A DNA stretch of 64,000 nucleotides. It comes from Gilvimarinus sp. 2_MG-2023. Its GTDB lineage: Bacteria; Pseudomonadota; Gammaproteobacteria; Pseudomonadales; Cellvibrionaceae. Below the pieces are notes generated by a model, which had not been told where the DNA came from, ran no database searches, and was given only the letters and a program-made list of their open reading frames with translations. Shown here in pieces: positions 1 through 8,884 of the stretch. The position numbers and the translations under genes are program-made. Numbering within the stretch: the first letter of the stretch is position 1; every line of letters starts with the position of its first letter. The stretch spans positions 1 to 64,000 of the forward strand of contig NZ_JAUOQM010000049.1 of assembly GCF_030547685.1 (NCBI RefSeq). Direction: 5' to 3'.

Positions 1-83
1 GCGTTCTGCGTTCTGCGTTTCGCATTCTACCCCCCGCGTTTTGCATCAAACATCAGACTTCTGACGTCAGACACTTTAATCCC

Positions 84-112
84 TTGTATCCAAGGCCCCT
101 CGGCCCTACAAT
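84..112 (+). promoter_or_regulatory. Candidate sigma-70 promoter of ssrA
   Basis: TTGTAT (84-89) and TACAAT (107-112) are separated by exactly 17 bases. Transcription would start near 119 and give a precursor with about 70 bases of 5' leader before mature tmRNA. The prediction rests on motif and spacing only. Bases 1-28 just upstream hold a degenerate 7-base tandem repeat (gcgttct). Confidence 0.5.
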
Positions 113-189
113 AGCCGCCCCCTGTGAACTTAACCGTCATCATATTGTCACAGAGGGTGAGTTTACGCGGCCCTGCCGCACCCAGTTTT

Positions 190-580
190 GGGGGCGATTT
201 GGATTCGACGCCGGTGGCAAAACTCAAGGTGCATGTCGTGATGGTAGCGAATCACGTAAATCCAAAGCTGCATTTTATTAGTTGCCAATGACGACAACTA
301 CGGTGCCCAATTAGCCGCGTAAGCGGTTGATGAAGCACTTCTAACGGTACGCCGTTAGCGGTCCGTAACAAGGTGCCAGTACCGCGTTGCAGACTGTCAT
401 ACAGAACTGGATAGCTGTGTTGTTATGACTGTGGCAACATTGCGAAACTTTTAGCAGACTCGTTCCCTGCACCCTGCCCGTTGGGTCGCAGATGAATTAA
501 ACCAATTAACGGAAACTAAGCATGTAGATCCGCGAGCGGAGTGCCGGCGGACGGGGGTTCAACTCCCCCCGCCTCCACCA
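190..580 (+). ncRNA. ssrA: tmRNA (transfer-messenger RNA), SsrA
   Basis: tmRNA rescues ribosomes stalled on broken mRNAs and adds a degradation tag. The 5' end GGGGGCG (190-196) pairs with CGCCTCC before the 3' ACCA, forming the tRNA-like acceptor. GGATTCGACG follows the 5' end, and a T-arm sequence with GGTTCAA lies near 556. The tag reading frame resumes at GCC 284 and reads ANDDNYGAQLAA, ending with TAA at 320-322; the LAA end is the usual proteolysis signal. CCA is encoded (578-580). The last 18 bases are the insertion target of the adjacent island, which rebuilds this 3' end so the gene should stay functional. Confidence 0.97.
563..580 (+). repeat. attL: left attachment repeat (tmRNA 3' end)
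   Basis: These 18 bases, CTCCCCCCGCCTCCACCA, are the tmRNA 3' end and recur exactly at 23279-23296. Island-specific sequence starts at 581. Confidence 0.88.
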
Positions 581-614
581 ATTAAAGTACTTTGAAATAC
601 CTGTACCATCCCAG

Positions 615-640
615 AAGCCCCTAACCACGGGGCTTTTTTA
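615..640 (+). terminator. Terminator supplied by the island downstream of ssrA
   Basis: AAGCCCC (615-621) pairs with GGGGCTT (629-635) around a 7-base loop and runs into TTTTTT. It lies just inside the island, so it replaces the original ssrA terminator, which was displaced to the far side of the insertion (near 23304). Confidence 0.8.
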
Positions 641-670
641 TTGCCCCCACTACACTGACGTTCTACACTG

Positions 671-742
671 TACCCCCAGATTCGTTCTTCTGTGGGGGTA
701 TCTGCGGGGGTATTTCAAACACCCCCAAAGCTGATACCCCCA
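671..742. promoter_or_regulatory. Cluster of TACCCCCA motifs: candidate integrase arm sites and int promoter region
   Basis: Five copies of an ACCCCCA core lie between attL and the integrase gene, in both orientations: TACCCCCA 671-678, TGGGGGTA 693-700, GGGGGTA 706-712, CACCCCCA 720-727 and TACCCCCA 735-742. The same motif appears twice near the right end (22990-23010). Direct and inverted short repeats inside both ends are what integrase arm-type sites look like. Binding is inferred. Confidence 0.55.
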
Positions 743-766
743 GATTAGCCCCAGGAGGGTAAAGCC

Positions 767-2002
767 GTGCCACTCACCGCCTGCCAAGTCAAAAGCGCAG
801 AACCCCGCGAAAAGGACTACAAGCTATACGACGAAAAAGGGTTGCTGCTATTGGTCAAAAAAAGCGGTGCCAAATACTGGCGTTTTAAATACCGGCTGGC
901 AGGAAAAGAGAAAATGCTGGCCCTGGGCGTATTCCCCGAGGTCACCTTGGCACACGCGCGCAAGCTGCGCGACCACGCCCGCCACAACCTACAAAACGAT
1001 ATAGACCCAGGTGAACAACGACAAGCCAAACGCCAAGCAGGCAAAGACGCCGCCCAAAATGCTTTCGAGGTCATTGCATTAGAGTGGCTGGAGAAACGTG
1101 GCAAAAAGTCAGAAAGTGGTGACAAGCGCCTTAAAGCCCTGCTAGAGCGGGACTTGTTCCCCAAGCTAGGCAAAACGGCCATCAGTGAAATTAAACCCCC
1201 TCAGCTGCTAGCAGTATTACGGCGCATAGAAAGCCGTGGTGCCGTAGAAACCGCGCACAGAGCCAAACAATACGCCGGCCAGATATTTCGCTATGCGGTA
1301 GCTACTGGCAGAGCAGAGCGGGATATTACCGCAGACCTCACTGGAGCCCTGGCCACCCCCCAAAAGAAACACCTAGCGGCCATTACCACGCCGCGTGAGG
1401 CAGGCTTGTTGTACGCAAACATCCAAACCTACCAAGGCACTCCAACCGTTCAGGCAGCGTTAAAACTGGCCCCTCTGCTCTTTTGTCGCCCGGGCGAACT
1501 GCGCCGGCTTGAATGGGAAGAAATCAACTGGGCTAAGCGTCAAATAGAGTTGCCAGCCGAAAAGATGAAAACCAAAGAGCCGCATATTATCCCCTTAAGT
1601 GATCAAGCACTGGCCATACTGGAAGATTTACGAGACCACCATAAGCGCGGCAAATACGTGTTCCCAAGCGCCCGAGGCGCCAGCCGCCCCTTAAGTGAAA
1701 ACGGCGTACGTACCGCATTACGCTCCATGGGCTATGACAACGAAACAATGACACCTCATGGCTTTCGGGCCATGGCACGCACTCTTTTAGATGAAGAGCT
1801 GAACTATCGGGTGGAATGGATAGAACAACAGCTAGGGCACGCTGTTAAAGACGTTCACGGTCGGGCCTATAACCGCACCAAGCACCTGGAGCAACGCCGA
1901 AAGATGATGCAACACTGGTCGGATTATCTCGACCAGCTAAAAGCGGAAACAGAAACTGGAAACGTAATTACCGCAGATTTTGGTAGCACTTCCACACTCT
2001 AA
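767..2002 (+). CDS. P4-type tyrosine recombinase/integrase
   Basis: This enzyme catalyses site-specific integration and excision of the island between attL and attR. The N-terminal half has the arm-binding, DUF4102-like pattern of P4 integrases (residues about 10-90). The C-terminal catalytic domain shows the full set of residues: R241 in CRPGELRRLEW, H331 and R334 in HGFR, H358 in LGH, and nucleophile Y368. The 411-aa length is normal. It starts at GTG 767 behind AGGAGGG, a strong ribosome site. The gene reads away from ssrA, the usual geometry for tmRNA/tRNA-targeting islands. It appears intact. Confidence 0.96.
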   Translation: MPLTACQVKSAEPREKDYKLYDEKGLLLLVKKSGAKYWRFKYRLAGKEKMLALGVFPEVTLAHARKLRDHARHNLQNDIDPGEQRQAKRQAGKDAAQNAFEVIALEWLEKRGKKSESGDKRLKALLERDLFPKLGKTAISEIKPPQLLAVLRRIESRGAVETAHRAKQYAGQIFRYAVATGRAERDITADLTGALATPQKKHLAAITTPREAGLLYANIQTYQGTPTVQAALKLAPLLFCRPGELRRLEWEEINWAKRQIELPAEKMKTKEPHIIPLSDQALAILEDLRDHHKRGKYVFPSARGASRPLSENGVRTALRSMGYDNETMTPHGFRAMARTLLDEELNYRVEWIEQQLGHAVKDVHGRAYNRTKHLEQRRKMMQHWSDYLDQLKAETETGNVITADFGSTSTL

Positions 2003-2096
2003 AACAAGAGTGGAAAGCATCAATATGGCACTGAATATCGTGTTTTCAGCGTCATAAAAGACTACTTGATTCAACTCTAACCGTCGAGGGCAAATT

Positions 2097-2882
2097 GTGA
2101 TCAACCCCGAAAACCAAGTTTATAACCGTATTGCAAACCTCGAAACGCTTTTGCTAATGGACTACTGGGAAGAGAATGATTTCCCTTTCATCTTGGCAAA
2201 TATCGATATTCAAACCAGTCCATTTTTCATGGGTATGTTTCGTCGTGAATATTTAATAAACAGAGTTAAAGATCTTGAGGCTGACGAAAAATATGTGATC
2301 GAATGGTCTGGAGAAATTCACTATCTATTAGCAGAAGATAGTGAATTCTTAAACCTCAACCGCTTAGTAGCTCGAATCAAGGAAGTCTGGCGCAACTCTA
2401 AACATCCGGATTCGGTAAAAATTTCCAGAGATTCGGATGATCGTGGCCCTATTTATCTTTACGAAAGCAAGTACATTATCAAGTGGGCATTACAAAAACG
2501 TTTCACCCCCAAATGGCTTGACTGGGCACTGTCAAAGGGCTTGTTACCTTGGTATGAAAAAAGAAATGAAGTCGCTAGTCTGGGGGCCTGCCAGACTGGA
2601 AGCGAATCCGGAGCGCAAATAGAAGACGGCGCTGCCGGGCTTGATAAACCATTGGCAACTAAGACTAAAAATGCACTTTTGAGGACTATATACGCGTTGT
2701 CCATAGTGGCAGACGATAGCCCCTCCGAAAATATCACGAAGAACGCGAACTCGCTTTTAGCAGCTATAAAAGCAAAAAACTTAGACCAACCAGTTACATC
2801 TAAAGCGCTTAGCAACTATTTACAAGAGGGAGAAGCACTTACCAAAGAAAAGCAAAAGCGAGATCGCGAAAAAAGACATTAG
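2097..2882 (+). CDS. Hypothetical island protein, 261 aa
   Basis: I do not recognise a family with certainty. The start is GTG 2097, supported by GAGGG at 2086-2090. The protein is soluble, with no signal peptide or membrane segment. The N-terminal half is rich in W, Y and D/E. A low-complexity linker (about 165-185) leads to a helical lysine-rich C-terminus (about 190-261). That C-terminal pattern (a helix preceded by KTKNALLRTIYAL, then an S/K-rich helix ending RDREKRH) is common in accessory proteins next to integrases. It lies 94 bp after int in the same orientation and before the AlpA-like gene, which suggests an island-maintenance or regulatory role, but nothing proves it. Confidence 0.7.
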   Translation: MINPENQVYNRIANLETLLLMDYWEENDFPFILANIDIQTSPFFMGMFRREYLINRVKDLEADEKYVIEWSGEIHYLLAEDSEFLNLNRLVARIKEVWRNSKHPDSVKISRDSDDRGPIYLYESKYIIKWALQKRFTPKWLDWALSKGLLPWYEKRNEVASLGACQTGSESGAQIEDGAAGLDKPLATKTKNALLRTIYALSIVADDSPSENITKNANSLLAAIKAKNLDQPVTSKALSNYLQEGEALTKEKQKRDREKRH

Positions 2883-2979
2883 AATATTCTTCAAAACTTT
2901 AGAATATTCTACAGCTCTTGTTGTTCCACGATTTATTCGCCCTATAGTGGGAAACCTCAATGACAACGAGGTGACCCCA

Positions 2980-3210
2980 ATGACCAACAACGAACTTGTA
3001 CGTACTCTATTCTTAACCACCGAAGCCGCTGAATATCTGGGCTTCTCAACCCGCACGCTCAACAACTCCCGCTATACCGGCCTTCTGGCCGGCGTAAAGG
3101 CACCCCCGTACCGGAAGATGGGCAAAGCCGTCCGCTATGAAAAAGGCGCTCTAGACGCATGGAAAGAACAATTTAAAGAGCAAACCAGCACCAGCGAAGA
3201 TATTGCGTAA
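2980..3210 (+). CDS. AlpA-like MerR-type helix-turn-helix protein (excisionase/regulator)
   Basis: This small DNA-binding protein (76 aa from ATG 2980) probably directs excision or regulates the integrase. Near the N-terminus LTTEAAEYLGFSTRTLNN is the helix-turn-helix of the AlpA/excisionase HTH family, followed by the winged segment with PPYRKMGKAVRYEKGALDAW, a hallmark of that group. ATG 2980 was chosen over upstream in-frame GTGs (2947, 2971) because GAGG sits about 9 bases upstream and the domain begins soon after. Bases 2883-2960 hold AT-rich, promoter-like sequence. AlpA proteins typically accompany P4-type integrases. Confidence 0.85.
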   Translation: MTNNELVRTLFLTTEAAEYLGFSTRTLNNSRYTGLLAGVKAPPYRKMGKAVRYEKGALDAWKEQFKEQTSTSEDIA

Positions 3211-3261
3211 AGCACCACCAAGTAGCCATACGCAGACCTTTTATCGAATAGCGGAGGATTT

Positions 3262-3456
3262 ATGCCCACAAAAGCCAAACACCCAGCACAAATACGGTAC
3301 CTCGTGGAGGTACGTACAACCGAAACCACGCCGTTTGTTATAACAGCACGCAGTGAAGCCGAGGCGCGAGAGAAAGTTTTAAATAAAGAAGTTGAGCCGG
3401 GCCAAAGCTTAATCAGCGAGCCTGAGCTGGTTCGGTGCACCGAACTAGGTGCCTGA
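3262..3456 (+). CDS. Small hypothetical island protein, 64 aa
   Basis: ATG 3262 sits behind GCGGAGG, a strong ribosome site. The protein is acidic, with a central VITARSEAEAREKVL segment that resembles the short alpha/beta ligand-like folds seen in many small phage and island proteins. No family is identified with confidence. It ends 3 bases before the next start (3460), so the two are almost certainly co-translated. Confidence 0.7.
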   Translation: MPTKAKHPAQIRYLVEVRTTETTPFVITARSEAEAREKVLNKEVEPGQSLISEPELVRCTELGA

Positions 3457-3459
3457 GCA

Positions 3460-3885
3460 ATGCCACAAGCATCTAGGCGCGATAACTTTAAGCGCAAATC
3501 AGGCTCTGGGCATTATGCGGGTATTCCAGACCCAGTAATCGAGTCAGACAGTTTTAGACAGCTGTCTGGCAATGCCGTGCGCTTGCTCGTATTGTTTGCG
3601 TATCAGTACCGCGGCAGTAATAACGGAGATTTAAGCGCCCCACTCAGCTTCACGGAAAACTGGGGTATTAAAAGCTCAGCAACCCTGGCCCGTACCCTCA
3701 AGGAACTCATAGATGCCCGTTTAATAATTAAAACGCGCGACCCCACTAGAGACCGGAGCAGTCCATATGGCCAATGCGCGCTATACGCCCTTACTTGGCA
3801 AAACATTGACGAATGCAAGGGTAAACATGACTGCAAACCGACCAGAATACCGATACGGAAATTCAGCCTGGAAGGTAAACAATAG
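3460..3885 (+). CDS. Winged-helix-like island protein, possible replication/control protein
   Basis: The 141-aa protein has a region (about 30-115) with the helix arrangement of a winged helix: SDSFRQLSGNAVRLLVLFAYQYRG followed by a recognition-like segment SSATLARTLKELIDARLI and a basic wing. This pattern is typical of plasmid and phage replication-accessory or control proteins. The start lies 3 bases after the stop of the upstream gene. Immediately downstream is a non-coding stretch with three regularly spaced palindromes (4008-4111), a plausible target for this protein. Function is inferred from fold-like pattern and context only. Confidence 0.6.
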   Translation: MPQASRRDNFKRKSGSGHYAGIPDPVIESDSFRQLSGNAVRLLVLFAYQYRGSNNGDLSAPLSFTENWGIKSSATLARTLKELIDARLIIKTRDPTRDRSSPYGQCALYALTWQNIDECKGKHDCKPTRIPIRKFSLEGKQ

Positions 3886-4194
3886 TTAACAGGCGCAAAC
3901 TCGAACTTTGTGGGGGAAACCATAGCTACGTAGTTACTACGCAAGTGCGACGGCTAGGTACCCATCGATTTCAAACGTTTTTTCTGTATCAATTTCTAAA
4001 GCATTGGGCTTTAAACACTAAAGCAACTGATCAAATATCGAACATCCATTGCTTTAGAAACTAAAGCTGTAGGCCACCAAGGAGTGAAATAAATGCTTTA
4101 GTTTCTAAAGCCCTTTATATATTACCAAGGGTTTACTTACTGATAAGGCCCTAAATATGGCTGATAATCTCATTCGGGCCTTAAAACCTATGCG
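3886..4194. repeat. Non-coding block with three evenly spaced palindromes (GCTTTA-N5-TAAAGC)
   Basis: No gene is seen here. Three palindromes share GCTTTA-N5-TAAAGC: 4008-4024, 4051-4067 (GCTTTAGAAACTAAAGC) and 4095-4111 (GCTTTAGTTTCTAAAGC), spaced 43 and 44 bp apart. An extra half site TTTCTAAAGC lies at 3993-4002. A separate short palindrome CGTAGTTACTACG is at 3929-3941. The block separates the rightward island-control genes from the leftward Mrr operon. Regular spacing near four helical turns suggests operators or origin iterons. Confidence 0.75.
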
Positions 4195-5196
4195 TTACTC
4201 CGCCGGCCAAAACACCCGAATCAACGGCAGCAGCGCCCTACCCTCTAAATCAAATTTCTCATAGTGAGCCACGATCAGGTCTGAAAGATCATCCATATCG
4301 ACCAAGGTCAACGGAAAGGTACAGCGGTCGGCTTCGTAGCGGGCCTCGCGGGTGAAACCGCCCGAGCTGATAAATAGCCCAGAATCGCCTTCACGTAGAG
4401 TGCCGATAAAGCCGCGTATCGCCGGTGCACCCATGGAGCCGTCCCGGTGCTTTACCTCGGCCTTAATCCGTGGCTGAGTGAGCCCTAAGCCGTCTGGTGA
4501 CGCAATGACATCCACACCCCGGTCTGGGCCTTTGGGAGAAACTTTGGCTTTATAGCCCATAGCGCGCAATATGGCTGCGACCATTTCTTCCATCTCTTCC
4601 GGTAGTAGAGAGGCAAGCTTGTCTTTGATCAGCTCGTGGCTTTTTCCGACCACTTCGTCTTTAAGTATTTCAAAACTGCCAGACTCTTCCAGAGCCTCTT
4701 CAGGTACCTCTACCTTACGAGGTTTCCCCGCCAGCGCAGATCGCATTTCGGCGATTACGTCGTCACTCACCGAAAACAGTGTTAACACAGAGCCTAATAA
4801 GTTTTTAGCAGACTGGCTAAGGGCATCTCGATCTACCCTGCCTTGCCAATTCACCACCCGAAGCTGCGGATAGTCTCCAACTTCGTCAGGTTTAAATAGG
4901 TATTGCCCCTGATCTTCGCCGACAAGGTATTGCCGGGTTTCAGTGTCATAGCTAATGATCGTATCGTCTTTCTGAATTTGATCGCGGAACTTTACAATTA
5001 TAGCGACCGCATTCGCCATAGCTTGGGGCTTGGCTTGGGAAAACTCTCGTAGATAAGCTTCCTTAAGGGCGTCATTAGTTTTGTATTGCGTTAGATCACC
5101 CAGCTTTGACCAGCCAATGGCGGCGTAGCCTTTAGCCTCGAAATCTTCGATATAGGTACCACCGCGGCCGGCGCGTATCATCCAGTTGCAAGGCAC
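4195..5196 (-). CDS. Mrr-type restriction endonuclease family protein
   Basis: The C-terminal domain (about 190-300) is an Mrr-like PD-(D/E)xK nuclease. After a helical segment EEMEEMVAAILRAMGY come GPDRGVDV with D229 and IKAEVKHR with E247 and K249, then the FISSGGFTREARYEA strand. Mrr proteins cut modified or foreign DNA. The N-terminal ~120 residues form a separate domain beginning with WMIRAGRGGTYIEDF and GYAAIGW, which resembles the modified-base or PUA-like sensor modules fused to such nucleases. The start is GTG 5196 because AGGAGAG lies just upstream. It follows the 736-aa gene by 54 bp on the same strand, so it may be the nuclease effector of that operon. Confidence 0.85.
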   Translation of the reverse strand: MPCNWMIRAGRGGTYIEDFEAKGYAAIGWSKLGDLTQYKTNDALKEAYLREFSQAKPQAMANAVAIIVKFRDQIQKDDTIISYDTETRQYLVGEDQGQYLFKPDEVGDYPQLRVVNWQGRVDRDALSQSAKNLLGSVLTLFSVSDDVIAEMRSALAGKPRKVEVPEEALEESGSFEILKDEVVGKSHELIKDKLASLLPEEMEEMVAAILRAMGYKAKVSPKGPDRGVDVIASPDGLGLTQPRIKAEVKHRDGSMGAPAIRGFIGTLREGDSGLFISSGGFTREARYEADRCTFPLTLVDMDDLSDLIVAHYEKFDLEGRALLPLIRVFWPAE

Positions 5197-5250
5197 AATT
5201 CTCTCCTATCACAAACATAGTTCTTCAAAGTTTAATATCCTAAAGAATCG

Positions 5251-7461
5251 TCACCTTTGCATCTCCGATAGCTCGCCCTTGAGATAATTAATAAGCAGCT
5301 TTTCATGCGGCTTAATAAGATAACTTTCTGCTGAGTCAATGATTTTAGTCATCTCACTGGAAGATATTTTTATCCATCGTGTGGCAATACCCATTAACAA
5401 ATCTAGGCTGGTAACTCCTCGCTCGGACCCCGAAGCCTTAAATATTTTTATTAAGATTCTAGTCATCTCGCCACTTAGAACATCGGAACGCCTATAATCC
5501 AGCTCACCAGGTAAGGCGCAACGCCATAAGCACGATTGGATAATAGGATCATTAAACCTAATAAAATTTTCAGGGTCTAACACAGAGTGCTTGTAAATAT
5601 TCCCGCTAAGCTGAACCCCATCGATACAGTTATCACGCAAATTCTGTAATATGCACCCTATTGTCGCAAAAACCGATGAATAATTAATATCACCCACGCT
5701 ATATCCATCAGGCCAAAATACGAAATCATTTGCAATCTCTAAATCTTTTCTAGGGGATGTGCAATGAATACCGACTTTACTTTTCAATCCGACACTTCTT
5801 CTCTCTAGCTGAGACTTTCTCTCAACCCAAAAAAGCTCAGAGTCGTCAGCCTCCCCATTAAGAAGATCCTTAATAACATCCAGCTCTCGCTCCCAGGGGG
5901 ATACATACTTTCCATTCAGGTATAATTTTTTAAACTTTACGAAATGATACTTGAACCCACCAACCCCCTGGGTAAGACTTTTGTTTACACTTTCAAATTG
6001 ACTTTTAGACGGAGAAACAACAAATGGAGTGGCAAAAGTACGCATTCCGGTATGTTTCGCAAGCCGAAGGGATCGGTTAACATCTACAAATACGTGTGCC
6101 GTAGTGATAGCAGGTGAAAGAACAAGAACCGCACTATCCTTAATATCATCCATAGCAGACTGAGAACTTTCATTAATCACCCGTAGATTATCCACATCAA
6201 ATCCGCACTGTTTTAGCACAGACTTAAAATCATCTACAAGCTGGACACTCGCCGGATCAGAACAATAAATAATTGTGGATAGGCTCCTAGGCACCGTCCA
6301 CTCTACAACCTGGCGAATCCACTTATATAAATCAGCCTCGCGGTCCAGCTCTCCTCCCCCCCCTTCATACGACTTTCGAAGCTCAACATAATCGACATAG
6401 AGCGTTCGGTCATGCCGATTAACAGAAAAAACATCGCCACTGTAGAACCTAAAAACGGAATCATCTATATACAATGGCTTATGCTTTTTCAATAAAGCCA
6501 CCTTATCCGGCGTGGAAACCTCAGCAGAAAAGCTTTCTCCTTGCACTTGAACCTTGGTGGGAGAAAAGTTCTTACCTTCCCTAGATGAATACTTCTCCAC
6601 ACAGAAAACTACCGCATTCCCATCATTACGATCATCATCCTTCAAGCAATCCTTATATGACAAGATGGTAACCACTTGCGAAGGAATTATACCCCACTCT
6701 TTCACCAACCGCCTCCCCATTGACGTCGAGGCGGAAGCGGAAATTATAACCCACGTCCCTTTTACATTATCTGGTCTAAAGCTTTCCTCTAACCCCGAAT
6801 ATGAACTGAAACTTCTATAATCAATATGCTTACAGGGAATATTCAAAAACTGCTTCAAATAGTAGACAACAGCTTCAGCAATTGAGGAAATACTAAAGGT
6901 GTCGATATATATAGTATCTATTGATTGAGCATCTGGGGCATGCCGCAAAAGACACATAGCGATAAACTGGTTCTCAAAGTTGCACCGCGCCAACTGAGAA
7001 GCATAAATAAACTCCTCCAGTGCCTGCCCCGACGGCTTGACAAAGGTAGTTCCTGCTGGAGACTTTACGATCACATCGTTTACTCTCTTAGCCATTAAAG
7101 CATCGAGTCCAGAACTAGCCAAGTCCTCAAAAAGAGTATCACCATTTAGTTTCACACCTGGCGGACCATCTTTGTATGCCTTCCTAACTCTTAAACGAGC
7201 ATTTTCATCAAATGACACACCATAGATGGCCGAACACGTGTGGCGCGTAACGTCGATTCTAACGCTATCATCCTCCATCAAACTTTCGACTTCAGATTTT
7301 AGATAATTAGGATAAACAAATAAAACCATCTCCGGGGTCAAATTATCACGATAAGCTCGCTGAATTCCGCTAACAACCCTTCTTTTTGAGTCTTTAGTAT
7401 ACTGCCCAAGAAACATAACCAAACAATGCTTACCATGGGTTAGGCATTCATATACAAACAC
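5251..7461 (-). CDS. 736-aa protein with phosphoribosyltransferase-like segments, partner of a GHKL ATPase
   Basis: Large soluble protein without a firmly recognisable family. Residues about 130-275 contain VKPSGQALEEF, then hydrophobic strand IDTIYIDTFSISSIAEAV, then GTWVIISASASTSMGRRL. This order resembles the PRPP-binding loop region of orotate-PRTase-like folds, though the normal acidic DD pair is absent. A second strand-loop pattern (DSAVLVLSPAITTAHVFVDVNRSL) lies in the C-terminal half. GTG 7461 is preferred because GGGGGG lies upstream and it shares its G with the last base of the preceding TAG stop, so the two genes are translationally coupled. Base composition is noticeably AT-richer than the neighbouring type I genes. 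PRTase similarity is inference. Confidence 0.7.
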   Translation of the reverse strand: MFVYECLTHGKHCLVMFLGQYTKDSKRRVVSGIQRAYRDNLTPEMVLFVYPNYLKSEVESLMEDDSVRIDVTRHTCSAIYGVSFDENARLRVRKAYKDGPPGVKLNGDTLFEDLASSGLDALMAKRVNDVIVKSPAGTTFVKPSGQALEEFIYASQLARCNFENQFIAMCLLRHAPDAQSIDTIYIDTFSISSIAEAVVYYLKQFLNIPCKHIDYRSFSSYSGLEESFRPDNVKGTWVIISASASTSMGRRLVKEWGIIPSQVVTILSYKDCLKDDDRNDGNAVVFCVEKYSSREGKNFSPTKVQVQGESFSAEVSTPDKVALLKKHKPLYIDDSVFRFYSGDVFSVNRHDRTLYVDYVELRKSYEGGGGELDREADLYKWIRQVVEWTVPRSLSTIIYCSDPASVQLVDDFKSVLKQCGFDVDNLRVINESSQSAMDDIKDSAVLVLSPAITTAHVFVDVNRSLRLAKHTGMRTFATPFVVSPSKSQFESVNKSLTQGVGGFKYHFVKFKKLYLNGKYVSPWERELDVIKDLLNGEADDSELFWVERKSQLERRSVGLKSKVGIHCTSPRKDLEIANDFVFWPDGYSVGDINYSSVFATIGCILQNLRDNCIDGVQLSGNIYKHSVLDPENFIRFNDPIIQSCLWRCALPGELDYRRSDVLSGEMTRILIKIFKASGSERGVTSLDLLMGIATRWIKISSSEMTKIIDSAESYLIKPHEKLLINYLKGELSEMQR

Positions 7462-8618
7462 TATGACAGCCCCCCATCGCCGTACCCTTTCAGAAAGAAA
7501 GAGACGTGAAAACTTACCCCCGAAACCTCTTCATCCATCTCTTGAATATCACCAAAACTAAGAGACTCACCCATCTCAGCCTCAAATGTTTTCTCAATTA
7601 AAAACTTCCCAGATCTAATCCTTAACCAACCATTATGCTTTCTAACAGCACTCAAAACTTTCGACAACCCTTCCCCTCTACTTTTTCCAGAAAGACGAGA
7701 CCACCCTGACTCCAAGCATTGAAAGAAAACCATCTTGCCATCTAAAGAGCCAGCTTTACCTCTCGCCATTTCCACAAATCCCTCACCAAAGTCAACTACA
7801 GACAAATCTATAAAAGGGTACTTCTCAAAGTTTTTATCTTTCCAATATTCAACAAATTTCTTCTGAGCAGGCGTCGGATTATCGCCAAGCCACCCATCAA
7901 AATAACTCTTGTCAATATCAGGCTGACGAATAATAACAGTCCTGAAATTTGTAGCTATCGAATCTCCATTCACGTGACTTCTACCATGATCATGGGTATT
8001 CTTAAAAACTTCCCACAGAAGATCAGATAAATCATGCAAATCAATAGATTTTTTTAGAGTCTCGAACCTCGAATACCCTGCAATTTTCTCCCTAAGAATA
8101 TTCTCAAAAATTCGATAGAACGCGCTGGACTCAATCACATCGGAATTATTGTACAATGGCATCTCCAACTCCCGATCATAACTTGGAGTTTTTATAAATG
8201 GGATTCCCATATACTTACTCTTAAAACTATTTGCAAAATCTCCTCTTTTAAGTGCATCAACACTGTCTTTTGCATAATTTAGAACCATCCCCCTTTTCAG
8301 CCTCTCTCCACTCACATCCCAAACTTCATCTGTAAGAGAAAGAGCACATATGCCATACATTGATGTACAAAGCTTAGAAAACTCTTGAGCCTCTCCTTTT
8401 TGATAGGTATGGAATATTTTCTTGTGTCTATTTTTTCTAATCCAGGTTCCAAGTAACTGTAGAACTGAAGCTTCTACACCCAAAGCTCCATCGTTATTCA
8501 ACTTTGCAGGGAGTCGAATCTTGTAAGGCTTATCTTTTATCAGGTCAGACAGTTTTCTTTCAATGCTGGACAATGATTCCTTCGCACTAACACGGTAGTT
8601 AGTATATTCTTGACTCAT
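7461..8618 (-). CDS. GHKL-type ATPase (histidine-kinase-like ATPase fold), putative defence protein
   Basis: The 385-aa protein carries all three GHKL ATP-binding boxes. The N box is in LLWEVFKNTHDHGRS (E203, N207, D210, H211). The G1 box is VVDFGEGF (D276, G278, G280). The G2 box is RGEGLSKVL (G315, G317). A closing strand pair, WLRIRSG and GVSFHVSFFL, completes the Bergerat fold. There is no dimerisation/phospho-acceptor helix or receiver domain, so it is not an ordinary sensor kinase. The N-terminal 160 residues are an unknown domain. It is the first gene of a leftward operon, sharing one base with the 736-aa gene and followed by the Mrr nuclease. Such arrangements fit ATP-driven sensing in immune systems; this is inference. 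Confidence 0.8.
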   Translation of the reverse strand: MSQEYTNYRVSAKESLSSIERKLSDLIKDKPYKIRLPAKLNNDGALGVEASVLQLLGTWIRKNRHKKIFHTYQKGEAQEFSKLCTSMYGICALSLTDEVWDVSGERLKRGMVLNYAKDSVDALKRGDFANSFKSKYMGIPFIKTPSYDRELEMPLYNNSDVIESSAFYRIFENILREKIAGYSRFETLKKSIDLHDLSDLLWEVFKNTHDHGRSHVNGDSIATNFRTVIIRQPDIDKSYFDGWLGDNPTPAQKKFVEYWKDKNFEKYPFIDLSVVDFGEGFVEMARGKAGSLDGKMVFFQCLESGWSRLSGKSRGEGLSKVLSAVRKHNGWLRIRSGKFLIEKTFEAEMGESLSFGDIQEMDEEVSGVSFHVSFFLKGYGDGGLS

Positions 8619-8884
8619 TTCCTTCTCCGGCTAAAAACTCTAAAAATCAAACGGACCTCAAAATAGGAAATATTTTAAGATTAACAATTTTTATCACAAC
8701 TAACGTAATTCACTTATTCCTCTTCCTTATAAACATCTATCTAAAGTAAAAAACATTATATGTCAGAAATAAGCCAGAGATTCCTTCCTCTGTAGCATAA
8801 GAAACTTCTAGACGCTGTTATACTCGGTCGCACAGAACTGCATACTCTACGCCTCTCTTGCCGACCGATCCCAAAACAACCATT

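Noticed and set aside
84-281. 65-aa frame across ssrA
   Set aside because: It overlaps the tmRNA and has no coding features.
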